From JANRJY01 sp033763735 (GTDB taxonomy: Bacteria > Bacteroidota > Bacteroidia > Cytophagales > UBA9547): a stretch of 64,000 nucleotides of DNA. The stretch lies in assembly GCA_033763735.1 (NCBI GenBank), contig JANRJY010000106.1:1-64000 (forward strand), written 5' to 3'. Position numbers and translations under genes: made by a program. This document shows, piece by piece, positions 19,243-29,631 of this stretch (position 1 is its first letter; each line of letters starts with the position of its first letter). Under the pieces are notes generated by a model, which saw only the letters and a program-made list of their open reading frames with translations, ran no database searches and was not told the origin of the DNA.

Positions 19243-22200
19243 ATGAGATTTTCTCCTCGAAAGAAAGAGTTCTTTTTCATTCACAAGGAGGTAAATAATA
19301 CAATATTAATTAGTTACTTATCTATTTTTTTAATTTCAATTTTATCGCTGAAAGCGCAACATTATGTTTTCAAAAAATTTTCGGTAACTGAAGGTTTGCC
19401 TCACCCTTATGTATATACACTTGACCAAACCAAAAATGGATATTTGTGGATTGGTACCGCTGAAGGATTATCCAGGCATGATGGAAAAAATTTTATCAAC
19501 TATAAAAAAGAAAACGGTCTTACTGAAAATTTTATAAATACATCATTTACTGATAACCAAGACAATCTATGGTTTGGTCATTATGAAGGTGGAATTACGG
19601 TATTAAAATCTGGAAAATTCAAGAAATTAATTGATACGAATAAATTGACAAGCAGAATTAATGGTTTTTGCGAATCACAAAGCCATTCATTGATGTATGT
19701 CGCTACCCAAAACAATGGATTAGTTGGAATAGATGCCAAGTATAATATTATTACTTTTTCAGGATGTAACAGTGAATATATATACTGGTCTATTGCTGAA
19801 ACAGAAGATTACTCATTATTACTCGGAACTAACAATGGACTACTTATTAAAAACAAAAAAGGGAAATTAAAATGGTTGAAAGAACTTGATGGCATGTCGG
19901 TAATTAAAATAGTTTCACTTTCCAAAAACCATTTTTTTATATTGACTGAATATGATGGCACATATATCCTTAACTATTCTAATATTGATAATGTTATCCT
20001 TTTAAAGCTTAAAGACGCTTCCGGAATTACTAATGGAAAACTTATTTTCGCCTCCAAAGACTCTGAAAAAAATATTTGGATCAGCACACAAGACAAAGGC
20101 ATTGTTAAGTATTTGATTAAATATGATTCATTAATAATTATTGATGATTTCAATGAGAGTTCAGGTTTAAAGACAAATTTTATAAAATCATTTTTAAGGG
20201 ATAAAGAAGGTAATTTATGGTTTGGAACATTTGGAGATGGCTTGTTCAAACAAACCAAACAGATATTCACATTATATTATTTTCCTGAATTAAAAAATCA
20301 AAATGTTAATTGTTTCAGGTTTATAGGTCCGAATAAGGTTCTTATTGGTTTTGATAATCAACTAAATTTATACAACTATAATGGTCAGTTTCATATTACA
20401 AAAAATGGTGAAATACTTTCGAATACAAAGGTAAATTATATTTTCAATGACAATAATGAGTATTTATTGCTCGCAACCAATGGCATTGGCATATTACGAA
20501 GTAAAATAAGTCAGTTTGATTTCAAACCTTGGTTATTCACCAAATCCGATGCTTTGTCAAACAATTGCAAACATATTACAATAGATAGTACACACAATAT
20601 TTGGATTTCAACTGAAAATGGCGCCATTGAATTTGAAAAGAAAACCAACCAATTCAAAAAATTCGGTATGATGAATGGACTTTCGCATAATTTCATCTAT
20701 TCAATATATTCAGATAAATTTAATATGCAATGGTTTGCCACACACAATTCAGGTATTTCACGTTATGCAGGAGGCAAATTTAACACCCTCCCCTCTCCAT
20801 TACCCATTGGTTTAAATGCTTCATGTTTCATTGAAGACATTGAAGGAAATATTTGGATTGGCACCAATGGTCAAGGTGTTTTTAAATATCGTAATGGTGA
20901 AATAATCGACAACTTCACCACAAATCATGGATTAGGCAGTAATTTTTGTTATACAATTGAAATTGACAAGTTACAAAACTTATGGTTAGGTCATCACAAT
21001 GGCATTTCAAAATTAAATTTAAAAACTAATCAAATCAAATTTTTACCAAATGCAGAAGAAATGCAAGGTGCCGAAATCAATAATTTGGCATCTTATAAAG
21101 ATCCAGAAGGCAATATTTGGTATGGCACTAATAAAGGAATGTTAAAATATGATCCTTCAAAAGATGTAGTCAATACAATCGAAGCTACTACAAATATCAC
21201 AGATGTGAAGTTGTTTTTTAATAATTTGGATTGGAAAAGACTGGGTAAAGATTCAAATATAATTCAACCTGTAGACAGCTTAATACTGAATCATAATCAA
21301 AATCACTTAACTTTCTATTATAAAGGCATTTGCCTGATTGACCCTGATAAGGTTAAGTATAAATACAAACTAAATGGATGGGACAAATCGTGGTCCATAG
21401 AAACAGACGAAACATTTGTTACCTACTCCAATTTACCTCCCGGACAATACACTTTTGAAGTAATATCTCGAAACAATGATGGAATATGGAACAAAACACC
21501 AACCAGATATTATTTTGAAATTACACCTCCATTTTGGCAAACAATCTGGTTCTATATACTGGCATCTGCTTTAGTAATATTTGTTATTTATATTATTTTT
21601 ATGCTTAGAACCAGACGGTTACAAGAACAAAAGCGAAAACTTGAAAATGATAAAGCAGTACTAGAAAATGAGATTAATGAAAGAAAAATAATTGAGAAAA
21701 AACTGATTGCAAATGAGGTGGCACTTAAAGATGCCAACGAAGAATTAAATAACCTTCTTTGGCGCTCTTACCACGATTTGAGAGGGCCATCTTCAACAAT
21801 TCAAGGGTTAGTGAACATTGCATTATTAGACAATGATTTGCAAAGCAATAAAAAATATCTTGGATTAATTATGCAAACCGTTTTAAAGCTTGATTCCATT
21901 TTGAAAGACTTCTTTAAAGTAAGGGATATTAAAAGTTCTGATTTGCAAATCGAATCAATACAAATAACCGATTGTGTAAATGAAACATTGGAACTCATTT
22001 CAAACCAAATCACACTTGATAAATTTAGAATAATCACTGATATTGAACAAAATGAACCATTTTTTTCAGACAAATCATTATTGAACTTATTGTTATTTCA
22101 TATAATCAACAATGCATTGAGTTTTTCGGACGAAGGTTCTAAGATTTGCATCAATATTAGCCAATACAAAGGGAAATTGAACATCGTAATTAGCGATGAA

Positions 22201-22392
22201 GGTATAGGCATACCGGTTGCTGCACAGGAAAAAGTATTTGATATGTTTTACAAAGCTTCTGTGCGTTCCAAAGGAAACGGGTTTGGATTGTATATTTCTA
22301 ATAAAATTGTAGAAATCCTCAAAGGGAAAATCAAAATATACAGCTATCCCGGTCAGGGAACTACTGTGTTAATTAAGCTGAAAACGTTTTAG
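19243..22392 (+). CDS. Two-component sensor: propeller, Y_Y_Y domain, histidine kinase
   Basis: 1049 residues. An N-terminal signal anchor (about 22-40) leads to two periplasmic seven-bladed propellers of Reg_prop repeats, seen as recurrent LWIGT, LWFGT and GLSRHDG-type motifs (about 45-690). A Y_Y_Y domain follows (KLNGWDKSW, YSNLPPGQYTFEV, about 700-775), then a membrane helix (about 783-803), a charged coiled coil, a HisKA domain with phospho-acceptor His844 in YHDLRGP, and a HATPase domain with NNAL, DEGIGIP and GNGFGL. No receiver or AraC output domain is fused, so a separate response regulator is needed and none is in the window. Such sensors often detect polysaccharides, but the ligand here is unknown. 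Confidence 0.93.
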   Translation: MRFSPRKKEFFFIHKEVNNTILISYLSIFLISILSLKAQHYVFKKFSVTEGLPHPYVYTLDQTKNGYLWIGTAEGLSRHDGKNFINYKKENGLTENFINTSFTDNQDNLWFGHYEGGITVLKSGKFKKLIDTNKLTSRINGFCESQSHSLMYVATQNNGLVGIDAKYNIITFSGCNSEYIYWSIAETEDYSLLLGTNNGLLIKNKKGKLKWLKELDGMSVIKIVSLSKNHFFILTEYDGTYILNYSNIDNVILLKLKDASGITNGKLIFASKDSEKNIWISTQDKGIVKYLIKYDSLIIIDDFNESSGLKTNFIKSFLRDKEGNLWFGTFGDGLFKQTKQIFTLYYFPELKNQNVNCFRFIGPNKVLIGFDNQLNLYNYNGQFHITKNGEILSNTKVNYIFNDNNEYLLLATNGIGILRSKISQFDFKPWLFTKSDALSNNCKHITIDSTHNIWISTENGAIEFEKKTNQFKKFGMMNGLSHNFIYSIYSDKFNMQWFATHNSGISRYAGGKFNTLPSPLPIGLNASCFIEDIEGNIWIGTNGQGVFKYRNGEIIDNFTTNHGLGSNFCYTIEIDKLQNLWLGHHNGISKLNLKTNQIKFLPNAEEMQGAEINNLASYKDPEGNIWYGTNKGMLKYDPSKDVVNTIEATTNITDVKLFFNNLDWKRLGKDSNIIQPVDSLILNHNQNHLTFYYKGICLIDPDKVKYKYKLNGWDKSWSIETDETFVTYSNLPPGQYTFEVISRNNDGIWNKTPTRYYFEITPPFWQTIWFYILASALVIFVIYIIFMLRTRRLQEQKRKLENDKAVLENEINERKIIEKKLIANEVALKDANEELNNLLWRSYHDLRGPSSTIQGLVNIALLDNDLQSNKKYLGLIMQTVLKLDSILKDFFKVRDIKSSDLQIESIQITDCVNETLELISNQITLDKFRIITDIEQNEPFFSDKSLLNLLLFHIINNALSFSDEGSKICINISQYKGKLNIVISDEGIGIPVAAQEKVFDMFYKASVRSKGNGFGLYISNKIVEILKGKIKIYSYPGQGTTVLIKLKTF

Positions 22393-22481
22393 CTGAAAAA
22401 AATAGTTGTATTTAACTCAAATACATTTCATTTGGAATGCAGTCTGTTTTTTTATTATTTTGTGTTGAATTAAAATTTGAT

Positions 22482-22936
22482 TTGAGAAATACTAAAATTT
22501 TCATATTTATTTTTATTTTGATTGTAGCTAATGTATTCGCTCAGAATTCATTTACCGAACAAGACAGAAAAATTCTACTAGAACTGAACATTAAAATGAC
22601 TCTTCTCGAACAACGCCATGTAGAATTAAGAGAAGATATGAACAAACGTTTCGAACAAGTTGATAAACGTTTCGAACAAGTTGAGCATTCAATAGATAGA
22701 GTTTACACCGTCTTGACAATATTAAGTGGAATTTTTGCGGCAATGATTGCGGGTATGTTTTGGTTTTATACACTGAGAGAAAACCTCAACTGGAAGCTAT
22801 TAAGCAATTGAATGAAAAGATCTCCTTTTTGGAATCCAGTCAAACAATATTAGTTAAACTTCTGGCTGCATTAAAGGAACTTGCTTCAAAAGATGAAAAA
22901 GTGAGAGATGCATTGTTGCATAATAATTTGATGTAG
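22482..22936 (+). pseudogene. Coiled-coil membrane protein split by a frameshift
   Basis: The first frame (start TTG at 22482, or ATG at 22437) gives a signal-like segment ending FAQ, a coiled coil with two identical KRFEQVD heptads, and a membrane helix (VLTILSGIFAAMIAGMFWFY), then hits TGA at 22809. From about 22778 another frame reads on: KPQLEAIKQLNEKISFLE and further helical coding sequence ending HNNLM at TAG 22934-22936. This second part fits as the cytoplasmic tail of the same protein. The junction lies in a purine run (GAGAGAAAA), so a one-base loss, a real slip site or a sequencing error are all possible. Small proteins of this layout are common in Bacteroidota; function unknown. 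Confidence 0.7.
22644..22685 (+). repeat. Tandem 21-bp repeat in the coiled-coil gene
   Basis: Two 21-base copies beginning AAACGTTTCGAACAAGTTGA, differing only at the last base, encode KRFEQVD and KRFEQVE. Each copy adds exactly one coiled-coil heptad, so copy number changes would keep the frame. Confidence 0.85.
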
Positions 22937-23011
22937 TTAATGCACTTAATTATCGACTCTCTTTACTTCCATTTAAATACATTGGTAGATATTCTCAATT
23001 CATGGTTAATT

Positions 23012-24712
23012 TCAATAACTAATTGAGTTTATATAATCGAGCTGGGAAGGCGAAAAAGAAAAAGAATTAATCAACTTTTTCAATTTATCTTTTTTATTAT
23101 TTTTAGCATAAACCAAACATAGATCATAAGCACAATTTTGATATGAATGATTAAGTTTTAAAACATTTTCCAAATAAATTTCAGATTTAACTAAATCACC
23201 TTTCATAGCATGATACACGCCTAATTGGTGCAGATTAAAAATAAAATACGGATTAGAATTTTCAATATCTTTAAAAATAACAAATGCTTCATCCAACTTT
23301 CCCATTTGAAAATAAGATAATGCCTTATTCCAATTTGAAGGAAGTCCATTTGGGTCAGTTGCAAAAAATCGAGTATTGACATCTGAATGATTAATCAAAT
23401 AGTTGTAGTTCTTTTTTATAAATTGCTTACAATAATTTGCATATTTCATATCTTCATGATACCTATTCCCGATAATAATTAATAACGCAATAGAAATTGC
23501 TAAACCACTTAGATAAAATACCTTTGAGTTTATGTGGAAATACGTTTTTGAAATATCTATAGAAAACAAACATCCCCAAAAAATCAAATAGACAAGATGT
23601 TCAATCCGGTGTAATGGCATATCAAAGACGCAAATTATAATAAATCCTGAAGCACTTGCGAGAATAATTAAATTGCGTTTTTCAAAATTTTTTTGAAGAA
23701 GTATTCCCTCATAAAACAAATAAACTAACCAAATTGTAATAAAAAATCCAATCATCCCCAATTCAGCAATTATTTTTAAAAACTCATTATGCGGATGAAT
23801 AAAATTAATCAAATTATTTTCAGAAGGTATATAGAATGCACTATCTATTCCGTACTTGGCTATCATAATTTTATAGTTACCCAAACCAATACCCTGAATC
23901 AAATTGTCGGAAATTAGCAAAAATGATTTCTTCCAGATAATTGTACGTTCGTCTAAATTTATAAAATCGTACAAAACGCCAATATGAAAGAATAGAATTG
24001 CTAAAAAAACAATTGAAATGGCTGCAATTAAATATTTACGATTGCAGAAAATTCCTAGAACATATATAGTTATTGCTATTAAAATTCCTAGAAGAACAGC
24101 ACGTGAAAGTAATAGCGAAGAACACGCTAATTGTATGATTATTAAAAGAATAACACTCCAATTTTTCTTGTCTTTATTTGCTTCAATTAATGACAATGTA
24201 ACTGCTGAAATAAATAAAAATGAAGCTGTTAAGTTTTTGTTTCCTGAAAACAAAGTGATAACATTTAACTGTGCTTTGACCAAACCGTGAGCATTTATAA
24301 CATTAGCTATTTGCCACCCGATTAGTGCAGTATAAATAACAGCCTGAATAATGATTGCTACTCTGATCTTATTTAACTCTTCAATTTTCAATTGTTCCGA
24401 AAATATCATTGAGAGCATCAAAACCATTATTAACAATGACAACTCTACGATACATTCATAAGGATTAATTGTAAAAGGTATCTTGATTGTTGCGTAAACT
24501 ATTAGAGCAAATAGTAATAAATGATGTAGTTTTATTTCATATGGTTTTGAAGTATTCTTTGATAATAAGGCTTGTATAAAAAAGAGACAAAAACCTACTA
24601 TTACAACCAAGAACTTAGGGGTAAAGGAATATTCGGTAATAATATTTATTTGTATAAATGGTATAACAAATAATATAACTAAAAAAATATTTCTTGAAGC
24701 CTGTAGTTTCAA
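23012..24712 (-). CDS. O-antigen ligase-like membrane protein with TPR tail
   Basis: 566 residues. About ten hydrophobic helices fill residues 1-420. The long periplasmic loop carries the Wzy/WaaL ligase pattern: GIGLGNYK followed by HPHNEFLKIIAELG. The last 120 residues are tetratricopeptide-like (FQMGKLDEAFVIF, HAMKGDLVKSEIYLENVL). Such proteins join or polymerise surface polysaccharides, or glycosylate proteins, at the outer face of the inner membrane; which of these applies is unclear. TTG start; no ATG near it. It lies 65 bases downstream of the subtilase gene on the same strand, and no other polysaccharide genes surround it. Confidence 0.85.
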   Translation of the reverse strand: MKLQASRNIFLVILFVIPFIQINIITEYSFTPKFLVVIVGFCLFFIQALLSKNTSKPYEIKLHHLLLFALIVYATIKIPFTINPYECIVELSLLIMVLMLSMIFSEQLKIEELNKIRVAIIIQAVIYTALIGWQIANVINAHGLVKAQLNVITLFSGNKNLTASFLFISAVTLSLIEANKDKKNWSVILLIIIQLACSSLLLSRAVLLGILIAITIYVLGIFCNRKYLIAAISIVFLAILFFHIGVLYDFINLDERTIIWKKSFLLISDNLIQGIGLGNYKIMIAKYGIDSAFYIPSENNLINFIHPHNEFLKIIAELGMIGFFITIWLVYLFYEGILLQKNFEKRNLIILASASGFIIICVFDMPLHRIEHLVYLIFWGCLFSIDISKTYFHINSKVFYLSGLAISIALLIIIGNRYHEDMKYANYCKQFIKKNYNYLINHSDVNTRFFATDPNGLPSNWNKALSYFQMGKLDEAFVIFKDIENSNPYFIFNLHQLGVYHAMKGDLVKSEIYLENVLKLNHSYQNCAYDLCLVYAKNNKKDKLKKLINSFSFSPSQLDYINSISY

Positions 24713-24777
24713 TGGTTTGATAAAATTTTACTACAAATGTAAATTAGTAGGATTGGAGAAAAAAATTAAAAAAAATT

Positions 24778-27700
24778 TTACTTCTGAATAATCAATTTGT
24801 GAGTTTCCGAATGATTATCTGATTGAATTTGAAGCATATAGATGCCGGGAGGAAATTGAGAAACATCGAGTTCGAGGCTTTCACTTTCGGAATTCATAAA
24901 AGATAAAGGAGTTGATTTTCCGAATAAATCAGTTATTGAAATGTTGAGTGTTAAGTGTTGAATGTTGGAAGAAGTAAAATTAATGTTTATTAAATTTGAA
25001 GCTGGGTTTGGAGAAATAGAGAAATAATTAGCTTTAGACAAATAATTCGAGCTAAAGATGCAAAAGTCTGTTGTATCTTTTCTACTAAATATTGGAATTG
25101 GATTTATATATATCACTTTTTTTATATTTCCTCCTGAAATAGTTAAGACATGACCTTTAAGAAGAGTAAGTGCCAAAATGACAATGTTTTTATCATTTAC
25201 TCCCGAATTTGTACTTAACCATAACTTTTTGCTGCTGTTTGAGTTCTGGTTATCAAAATACCAAATACAATCCTGTTTTGAAGTATTTTGACAATTACAA
25301 TATGTAGTATCAAAATCAGAAATTAAAGAATATAAAGTTGATGTATCAGCTAAAATTTTCCATGATAAGTTGGATCTAACTTTAATAGTATCAAACCAAT
25401 TGACATTTTTACTGGTAGGTCTTAATGAACAAGATACAATTTTTGACAACAAAGTATAACAGCTCATATTCTCAACGCTCAAATACGGCACCTCTCCTTT
25501 CTGAATCACTTTTAAGGTATCTTTTATTCCATTTTTTGAAAGCATCGTTAATGCCCCAGTAAGCTCAAATCCCCATTTATTTGCTTGACTTACTATACCG
25601 GTCAATGTAGCATTTCCTTTGCCAGAAAGTGTATTTAATATCAACCAAGGAATAGTATCCGTAATTACCCAAGAGGTATTGGATTGAATTATTATGGGTA
25701 CAGTACTTCCCTCTTTTGGAAATTGAATTAGAGTATCTTTGAAATTTGCAAATGCAGGGTTTATGGTAATGACTTTAGAACTAGTTGCCCTACAACCACT
25801 TAGCTTAATGGAAGTTAAATTTATAGAAAATACTCCTGCAGGGATATTTAACTGAATTGGTGAAGTAATGGAAGTTGTTGTGCCAAGGGCAAGATTCCAT
25901 TCATATGTGGTATTGGCAATAGTGTTGGAGTTCAAAAACTTTACAGAATCAAAGGCCACCAAAGCATTTGGAAAAGTAAATCCTGCATAAACGGTATCTT
26001 TTAATATTACTACTTTTTTAAGCGCACTTTCAGTAATCGAATCCGCATTCGATACATAAATGAATCCCGGAACTGAAAAACCCGTAAGAGTAAAGGCTCT
26101 TCCGGAATAAATAGGCAAAGAACATGGTAAAGAAGTGTTATAAAAGTTGAATTTTGCTCCATTTAATGGTTTGATTTCTAAATTATTAGCGATGCTTGTA
26201 TTGCATATAAAAATTGTGTCGTTCACTTGAGGTAAGGCACCTGCTTTTAGGCTTTTGAATTTATTTTGGGCAGCTAAAGCCGAATTTTTAATATCAGTTA
26301 GTGAACTTCCAGATAATAAAGCAAATGCAACTGTTTGAGATGCCCCTGGTTGAAGTTGATAAATGGTGTTTGAAATTACACTTGACAAACCATTGGCCGA
26401 TTGAGAAACATCTGACAATCGATTCATTGTCAATGATTTAAATTTATTAAAAGTTGAATATTCTGTTAATGGATTAATATTACCCGTTATTGTTCCAATA
26501 TTTGCATTATTCATTACAAACCAATTGTTTTTATTATTAGTCAAACTCACCAAACCCGTAAAAACAGTACCGAAACCATCATCAAAGTATCCCAATTTGT
26601 ATGCACAATCGTAATAAGCTTTGTTATAGGTAGGATCCATAATACTCCACTGTGTGAATAAACCTACTTTTAGGCTATCAATTAAGGTGGCATTCGTATT
26701 TTTTATCGAATATTCAAGAATAATGAATTTGTTGTTAGGAGGTGAACTAAAAGCAAAGGTCTTTTGAGTGACTTGAATGCCAATTTTTCCGCTCATTAAT
26801 GAATCATTTATGATAGACTCAGTATATTGATCTGCATAATTAACTTGCTTATATCCAACAGATTTAACCGTAGTAAAGTCACTTTCGCTATTGGTGGCTC
26901 CAACATTAAAAACACAATCAGCAACTTTGGTTGTCGACTGACCAATCATTAGTCCACATTCATAAAAAAGTGGGTTTATTGGAGCATTTTGGGCTGAAAA
27001 TCCATTTCCTTCAGCTTGTGAAAAAGAAGTATAACCCAACCTTCCATTGGAAGTGGTTGAGAGTTTAATGGCATTTATATTTATATCAGCAAATGTTTGA
27101 TTAAGAGAGACATATATATATTGATAATCGGAATAGTTTTTCAAAGTATCTGAAAATCCTATTCTAAATAATGCCTGATAATTATTTGGCAATCCGCTCG
27201 CAATACTCAAAACAAAAGGACTTATAGTATTTTCTTTAGTGGCAAACATATTCATTATTCCAAATACTCTGATACTATCTAATACTTTTACATTTGCATC
27301 CATGGAACGAATATTGATTTTCAAATTACTAGTCGGATAAAGCAGATTTTCTAAGGTCAAATAAAGCTTTGATGAATCTGAACCTGCAATTTTTATTAAT
27401 TTATGAGATTGATAACGAACAGCCAAAGAACTGCTGTCTTTCATGGCTTTGTACAAATCAGGCACCCCCTTCCCTATTTTTTCAATAAAATTTCCAGGAG
27501 ATAATGCTCCGCATACACTGTTCACATAAGTAAATGGTTTGCATGTAACACGAATCATTTCCATTATTTGCCTAGCGTTCAAATCTTTACGATAGGATTG
27601 TAATAAGGCAGCCATTCCGGATACCATAGGTGCACAAAACGAAGACGAACCAATTTCGTAAGCATAGCCATTTTGGTAAGGTAAATACACATTTACAATA

Positions 27701-28797
27701 GGAACCGAAACATCTATCCAATAGTTATAATTACCAAAATTCCATTTGCAATCATTTATATCAGAACCTGAAACAGCCAAAACATTTTCATGACTTGCAG
27801 GATACACAATGCTTCCGTTTCCAGAATTTCCTGCTGCAGCTACAACAACGATATTTTTGTCAAAAACTGCATAATTAATCAAGTCTTGAATTATTGGATA
27901 ATTGCCACCCACATCCAATGAAAGATTCATTACTTTAACTCCGCTTTCAACTGCATACAATAGTGCATCAATCAAAGCAGGAACGGTACAACTGCCATTA
28001 CTGTTAAGCTTGATGGACATATATTTACAATTGTACCCAATTCCTGTAATTCCTTTTCCATTATCTGGAGTGGCACTGCACATTCCCGCCACTTTAGTAC
28101 CATGATTGGGATAGCAAGGGTCCTCAGTTGGGTTATTATCATTGTTCCCAAAATCCCAACCTCTGTAATCGTCAATATATCCGTTATTATCATTATCGAA
28201 ACCATCAATAGGATCATTTATATTAATTTTATAATTTCCTATATCTTCATGATTGAAATTGGTTCCCCAATCAACTAAGGCAGTTACGGTATTCGAATCG
28301 CCTTTTGATAAATCCCAAGCCTTAAAAGCATTGATTTTCTTTAAATACCAAGCCCCTCCTGCAGAATCACCTCCCAATTTCTTTTTAAACATAATAGTGT
28401 CGGAATAGGTGTCGCTCGGGAAGTACAATGGCTTTGCGTTGATGACAATGTCTGCATGTACATATTCGATTATTGGCAAATTTCTTATTTTTTCAATAGT
28501 CTGATTTTCAGATAAATATGTTTTTACATTGATTTTGTAAATCAAGTCAAGTCTTATTTTATAATTTTTGTTTTGCTTTCTTTTTAATAGGTGATTAGCA
28601 AAGTATTTTTCAGATTTTTTTATTTCAAAACCTGATTTTTTTAAAAAACTTGATTTTAAAATCAAATGAATAGAATCTGCAAATTCGGGCTTTAGCTTAA
28701 TAACAAGTTGATATTCTGATTTATTATTTGAAGATTGAGAATAAGAGAAAAAAACAGCAACAAACAATGCTAAAAATAAATATCTACAGGCAATCAT
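24778..28797 (-). CDS. Subtilisin-like protease (S8) with BACON domain and type A T9SS sorting domain
   Basis: 1339 residues with a signal peptide (about 1-21) and an inhibitor-like propeptide. The S8 domain has all four expected residues: Asp176 (ALVDWG), His232 (NHGTKVAG), oxyanion Asn324 (AAGNSG) and Ser386 (SSSFCAP). The Asp motif is unusual, with WG where TG is normal. The middle holds beta-rich modules, including a BACON-like domain (about 1070-1150: SNTSWVITDTIPWLIL followed by a QKG end). The C-terminal 80 residues (SISPNPASN through PPGIYMLQIQ to LIIQK) are a type A T9SS sorting signal. So this is a secreted or surface-bound peptidase. It follows ung after 41 bases. Confidence 0.93.
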   Translation of the reverse strand: MIACRYLFLALFVAVFFSYSQSSNNKSEYQLVIKLKPEFADSIHLILKSSFLKKSGFEIKKSEKYFANHLLKRKQNKNYKIRLDLIYKINVKTYLSENQTIEKIRNLPIIEYVHADIVINAKPLYFPSDTYSDTIMFKKKLGGDSAGGAWYLKKINAFKAWDLSKGDSNTVTALVDWGTNFNHEDIGNYKININDPIDGFDNDNNGYIDDYRGWDFGNNDNNPTEDPCYPNHGTKVAGMCSATPDNGKGITGIGYNCKYMSIKLNSNGSCTVPALIDALLYAVESGVKVMNLSLDVGGNYPIIQDLINYAVFDKNIVVVAAAGNSGNGSIVYPASHENVLAVSGSDINDCKWNFGNYNYWIDVSVPIVNVYLPYQNGYAYEIGSSSFCAPMVSGMAALLQSYRKDLNARQIMEMIRVTCKPFTYVNSVCGALSPGNFIEKIGKGVPDLYKAMKDSSSLAVRYQSHKLIKIAGSDSSKLYLTLENLLYPTSNLKINIRSMDANVKVLDSIRVFGIMNMFATKENTISPFVLSIASGLPNNYQALFRIGFSDTLKNYSDYQYIYVSLNQTFADININAIKLSTTSNGRLGYTSFSQAEGNGFSAQNAPINPLFYECGLMIGQSTTKVADCVFNVGATNSESDFTTVKSVGYKQVNYADQYTESIINDSLMSGKIGIQVTQKTFAFSSPPNNKFIILEYSIKNTNATLIDSLKVGLFTQWSIMDPTYNKAYYDCAYKLGYFDDGFGTVFTGLVSLTNNKNNWFVMNNANIGTITGNINPLTEYSTFNKFKSLTMNRLSDVSQSANGLSSVISNTIYQLQPGASQTVAFALLSGSSLTDIKNSALAAQNKFKSLKAGALPQVNDTIFICNTSIANNLEIKPLNGAKFNFYNTSLPCSLPIYSGRAFTLTGFSVPGFIYVSNADSITESALKKVVILKDTVYAGFTFPNALVAFDSVKFLNSNTIANTTYEWNLALGTTTSITSPIQLNIPAGVFSINLTSIKLSGCRATSSKVITINPAFANFKDTLIQFPKEGSTVPIIIQSNTSWVITDTIPWLILNTLSGKGNATLTGIVSQANKWGFELTGALTMLSKNGIKDTLKVIQKGEVPYLSVENMSCYTLLSKIVSCSLRPTSKNVNWFDTIKVRSNLSWKILADTSTLYSLISDFDTTYCNCQNTSKQDCIWYFDNQNSNSSKKLWLSTNSGVNDKNIVILALTLLKGHVLTISGGNIKKVIYINPIPIFSRKDTTDFCIFSSNYLSKANYFSISPNPASNLININFTSSNIQHLTLNISITDLFGKSTPLSFMNSESESLELDVSQFPPGIYMLQIQSDNHSETHKLIIQK

Positions 28798-28838
28798 TTA
28801 TTTTAGTATTTATACATTTATTTTGATAAAGGTAACCG

Positions 28839-29504
28839 CTACCAATTAATTATTTCCAAATTATTTTTCTGTAAGTATTCATTACACTTACTAAAATGCT
28901 TGCATCCAAAAAATCCATTATATGCTGATAAAGGCGAAGGGTGAACAGTTTGAAGTACATAGTTGTTATTTTTGTCAACAATGGCGCCTTTTTTTTGTGC
29001 ATAACTACCCCATAGTAAGTAAACAATATTTTTCCTTTTCATATTTAATTGACTAATAACAGCATCCGTAAATTGTTCCCAGCCTTTACCTTGATGAGAA
29101 CCCGCCTCCGAAGCTCTTACTGTAAGTGTCGCATTGAGTAACAAAACCCCGTTTTTAGCCCAATTGGTCAAATTGCCAGAAGTATTTGAGGTTTTTCTTC
29201 CCAAATCAGTAGCAACTTCTTTGTATATATTAACTAATGAAGGCGGTATTTTGATATTATCATTAACTGAAAAGCACAATCCATGTGCCTGTCCGGGTCC
29301 GTGATAGGGATCTTGACCTATAATAACAACTTTAACTTTGTCAAATGGTGTTTGGCTAAAAGCTTCAAAAATTAATTTTCCGGGCGGATAGATGGTTTTA
29401 GACTTATATTCTTCCTTTACAAATGACACCAACTGTTCAAAATATGGCTTTTCAAATTCATCTTTCAATACTTCATGCCAGGATGGGTGAATGTTGACAG
29501 TCAT
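28839..29504 (-). CDS. ung: Uracil-DNA glycosylase
   Basis: 221 residues, full length for family 1. The water-activating loop GQDPYHGPGQAHG holds catalytic Asp65, and the Leu-intercalation loop HPSPLSAYNGFFG holds His188; LLLNATLTVR is also intact. It removes uracil from DNA to begin base excision repair. ATG start. Word-like repeats separate it from the SixA-like gene upstream. Confidence 0.97.
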   Translation of the reverse strand: MTVNIHPSWHEVLKDEFEKPYFEQLVSFVKEEYKSKTIYPPGKLIFEAFSQTPFDKVKVVIIGQDPYHGPGQAHGLCFSVNDNIKIPPSLVNIYKEVATDLGRKTSNTSGNLTNWAKNGVLLLNATLTVRASEAGSHQGKGWEQFTDAVISQLNMKRKNIVYLLWGSYAQKKGAIVDKNNNYVLQTVHPSPLSAYNGFFGCKHFSKCNEYLQKNNLEIINW

Positions 29505-29510
29505 TTTTGA

Positions 29511-29631
29511 GTTATTGAATTAGTGAGGGAGTGAATTAGTGAATTTTGAATGATTGAATGATTGAATGATTGAATGAGTAAATATAAAAACTCATCGCTA
29601 ATCACTCATAGCTAATAACTAATCGCTAATA
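29511..29631. repeat. Word-like repeats including four TGAATGAT units
   Basis: Four tandem octamers TGAATGAT (29547-29578, last unit ending in G) lie between GTGAATTAGTGAATT words and a TAACTAATCGCTAAT string. The right part runs into the last codons of the SixA-like gene, whose final Ser-Asp-stop (stop 29619-29621) is made of this repeat. The same kind of string ends the ispG gene. Confidence 0.75.

Noticed and set aside
19286..19291. AGGAGG motif inside the sensor kinase gene start region
   Set aside because: No ATG, GTG or TTG follows at a proper distance in frame, so it does not indicate a later start.
29547..29578. Tandem TGAATGAT octamers as a possible CRISPR or iteron array
   Set aside because: Units are only 8 bases with no spacers and no replication or Cas genes nearby; they belong to the word-like class.
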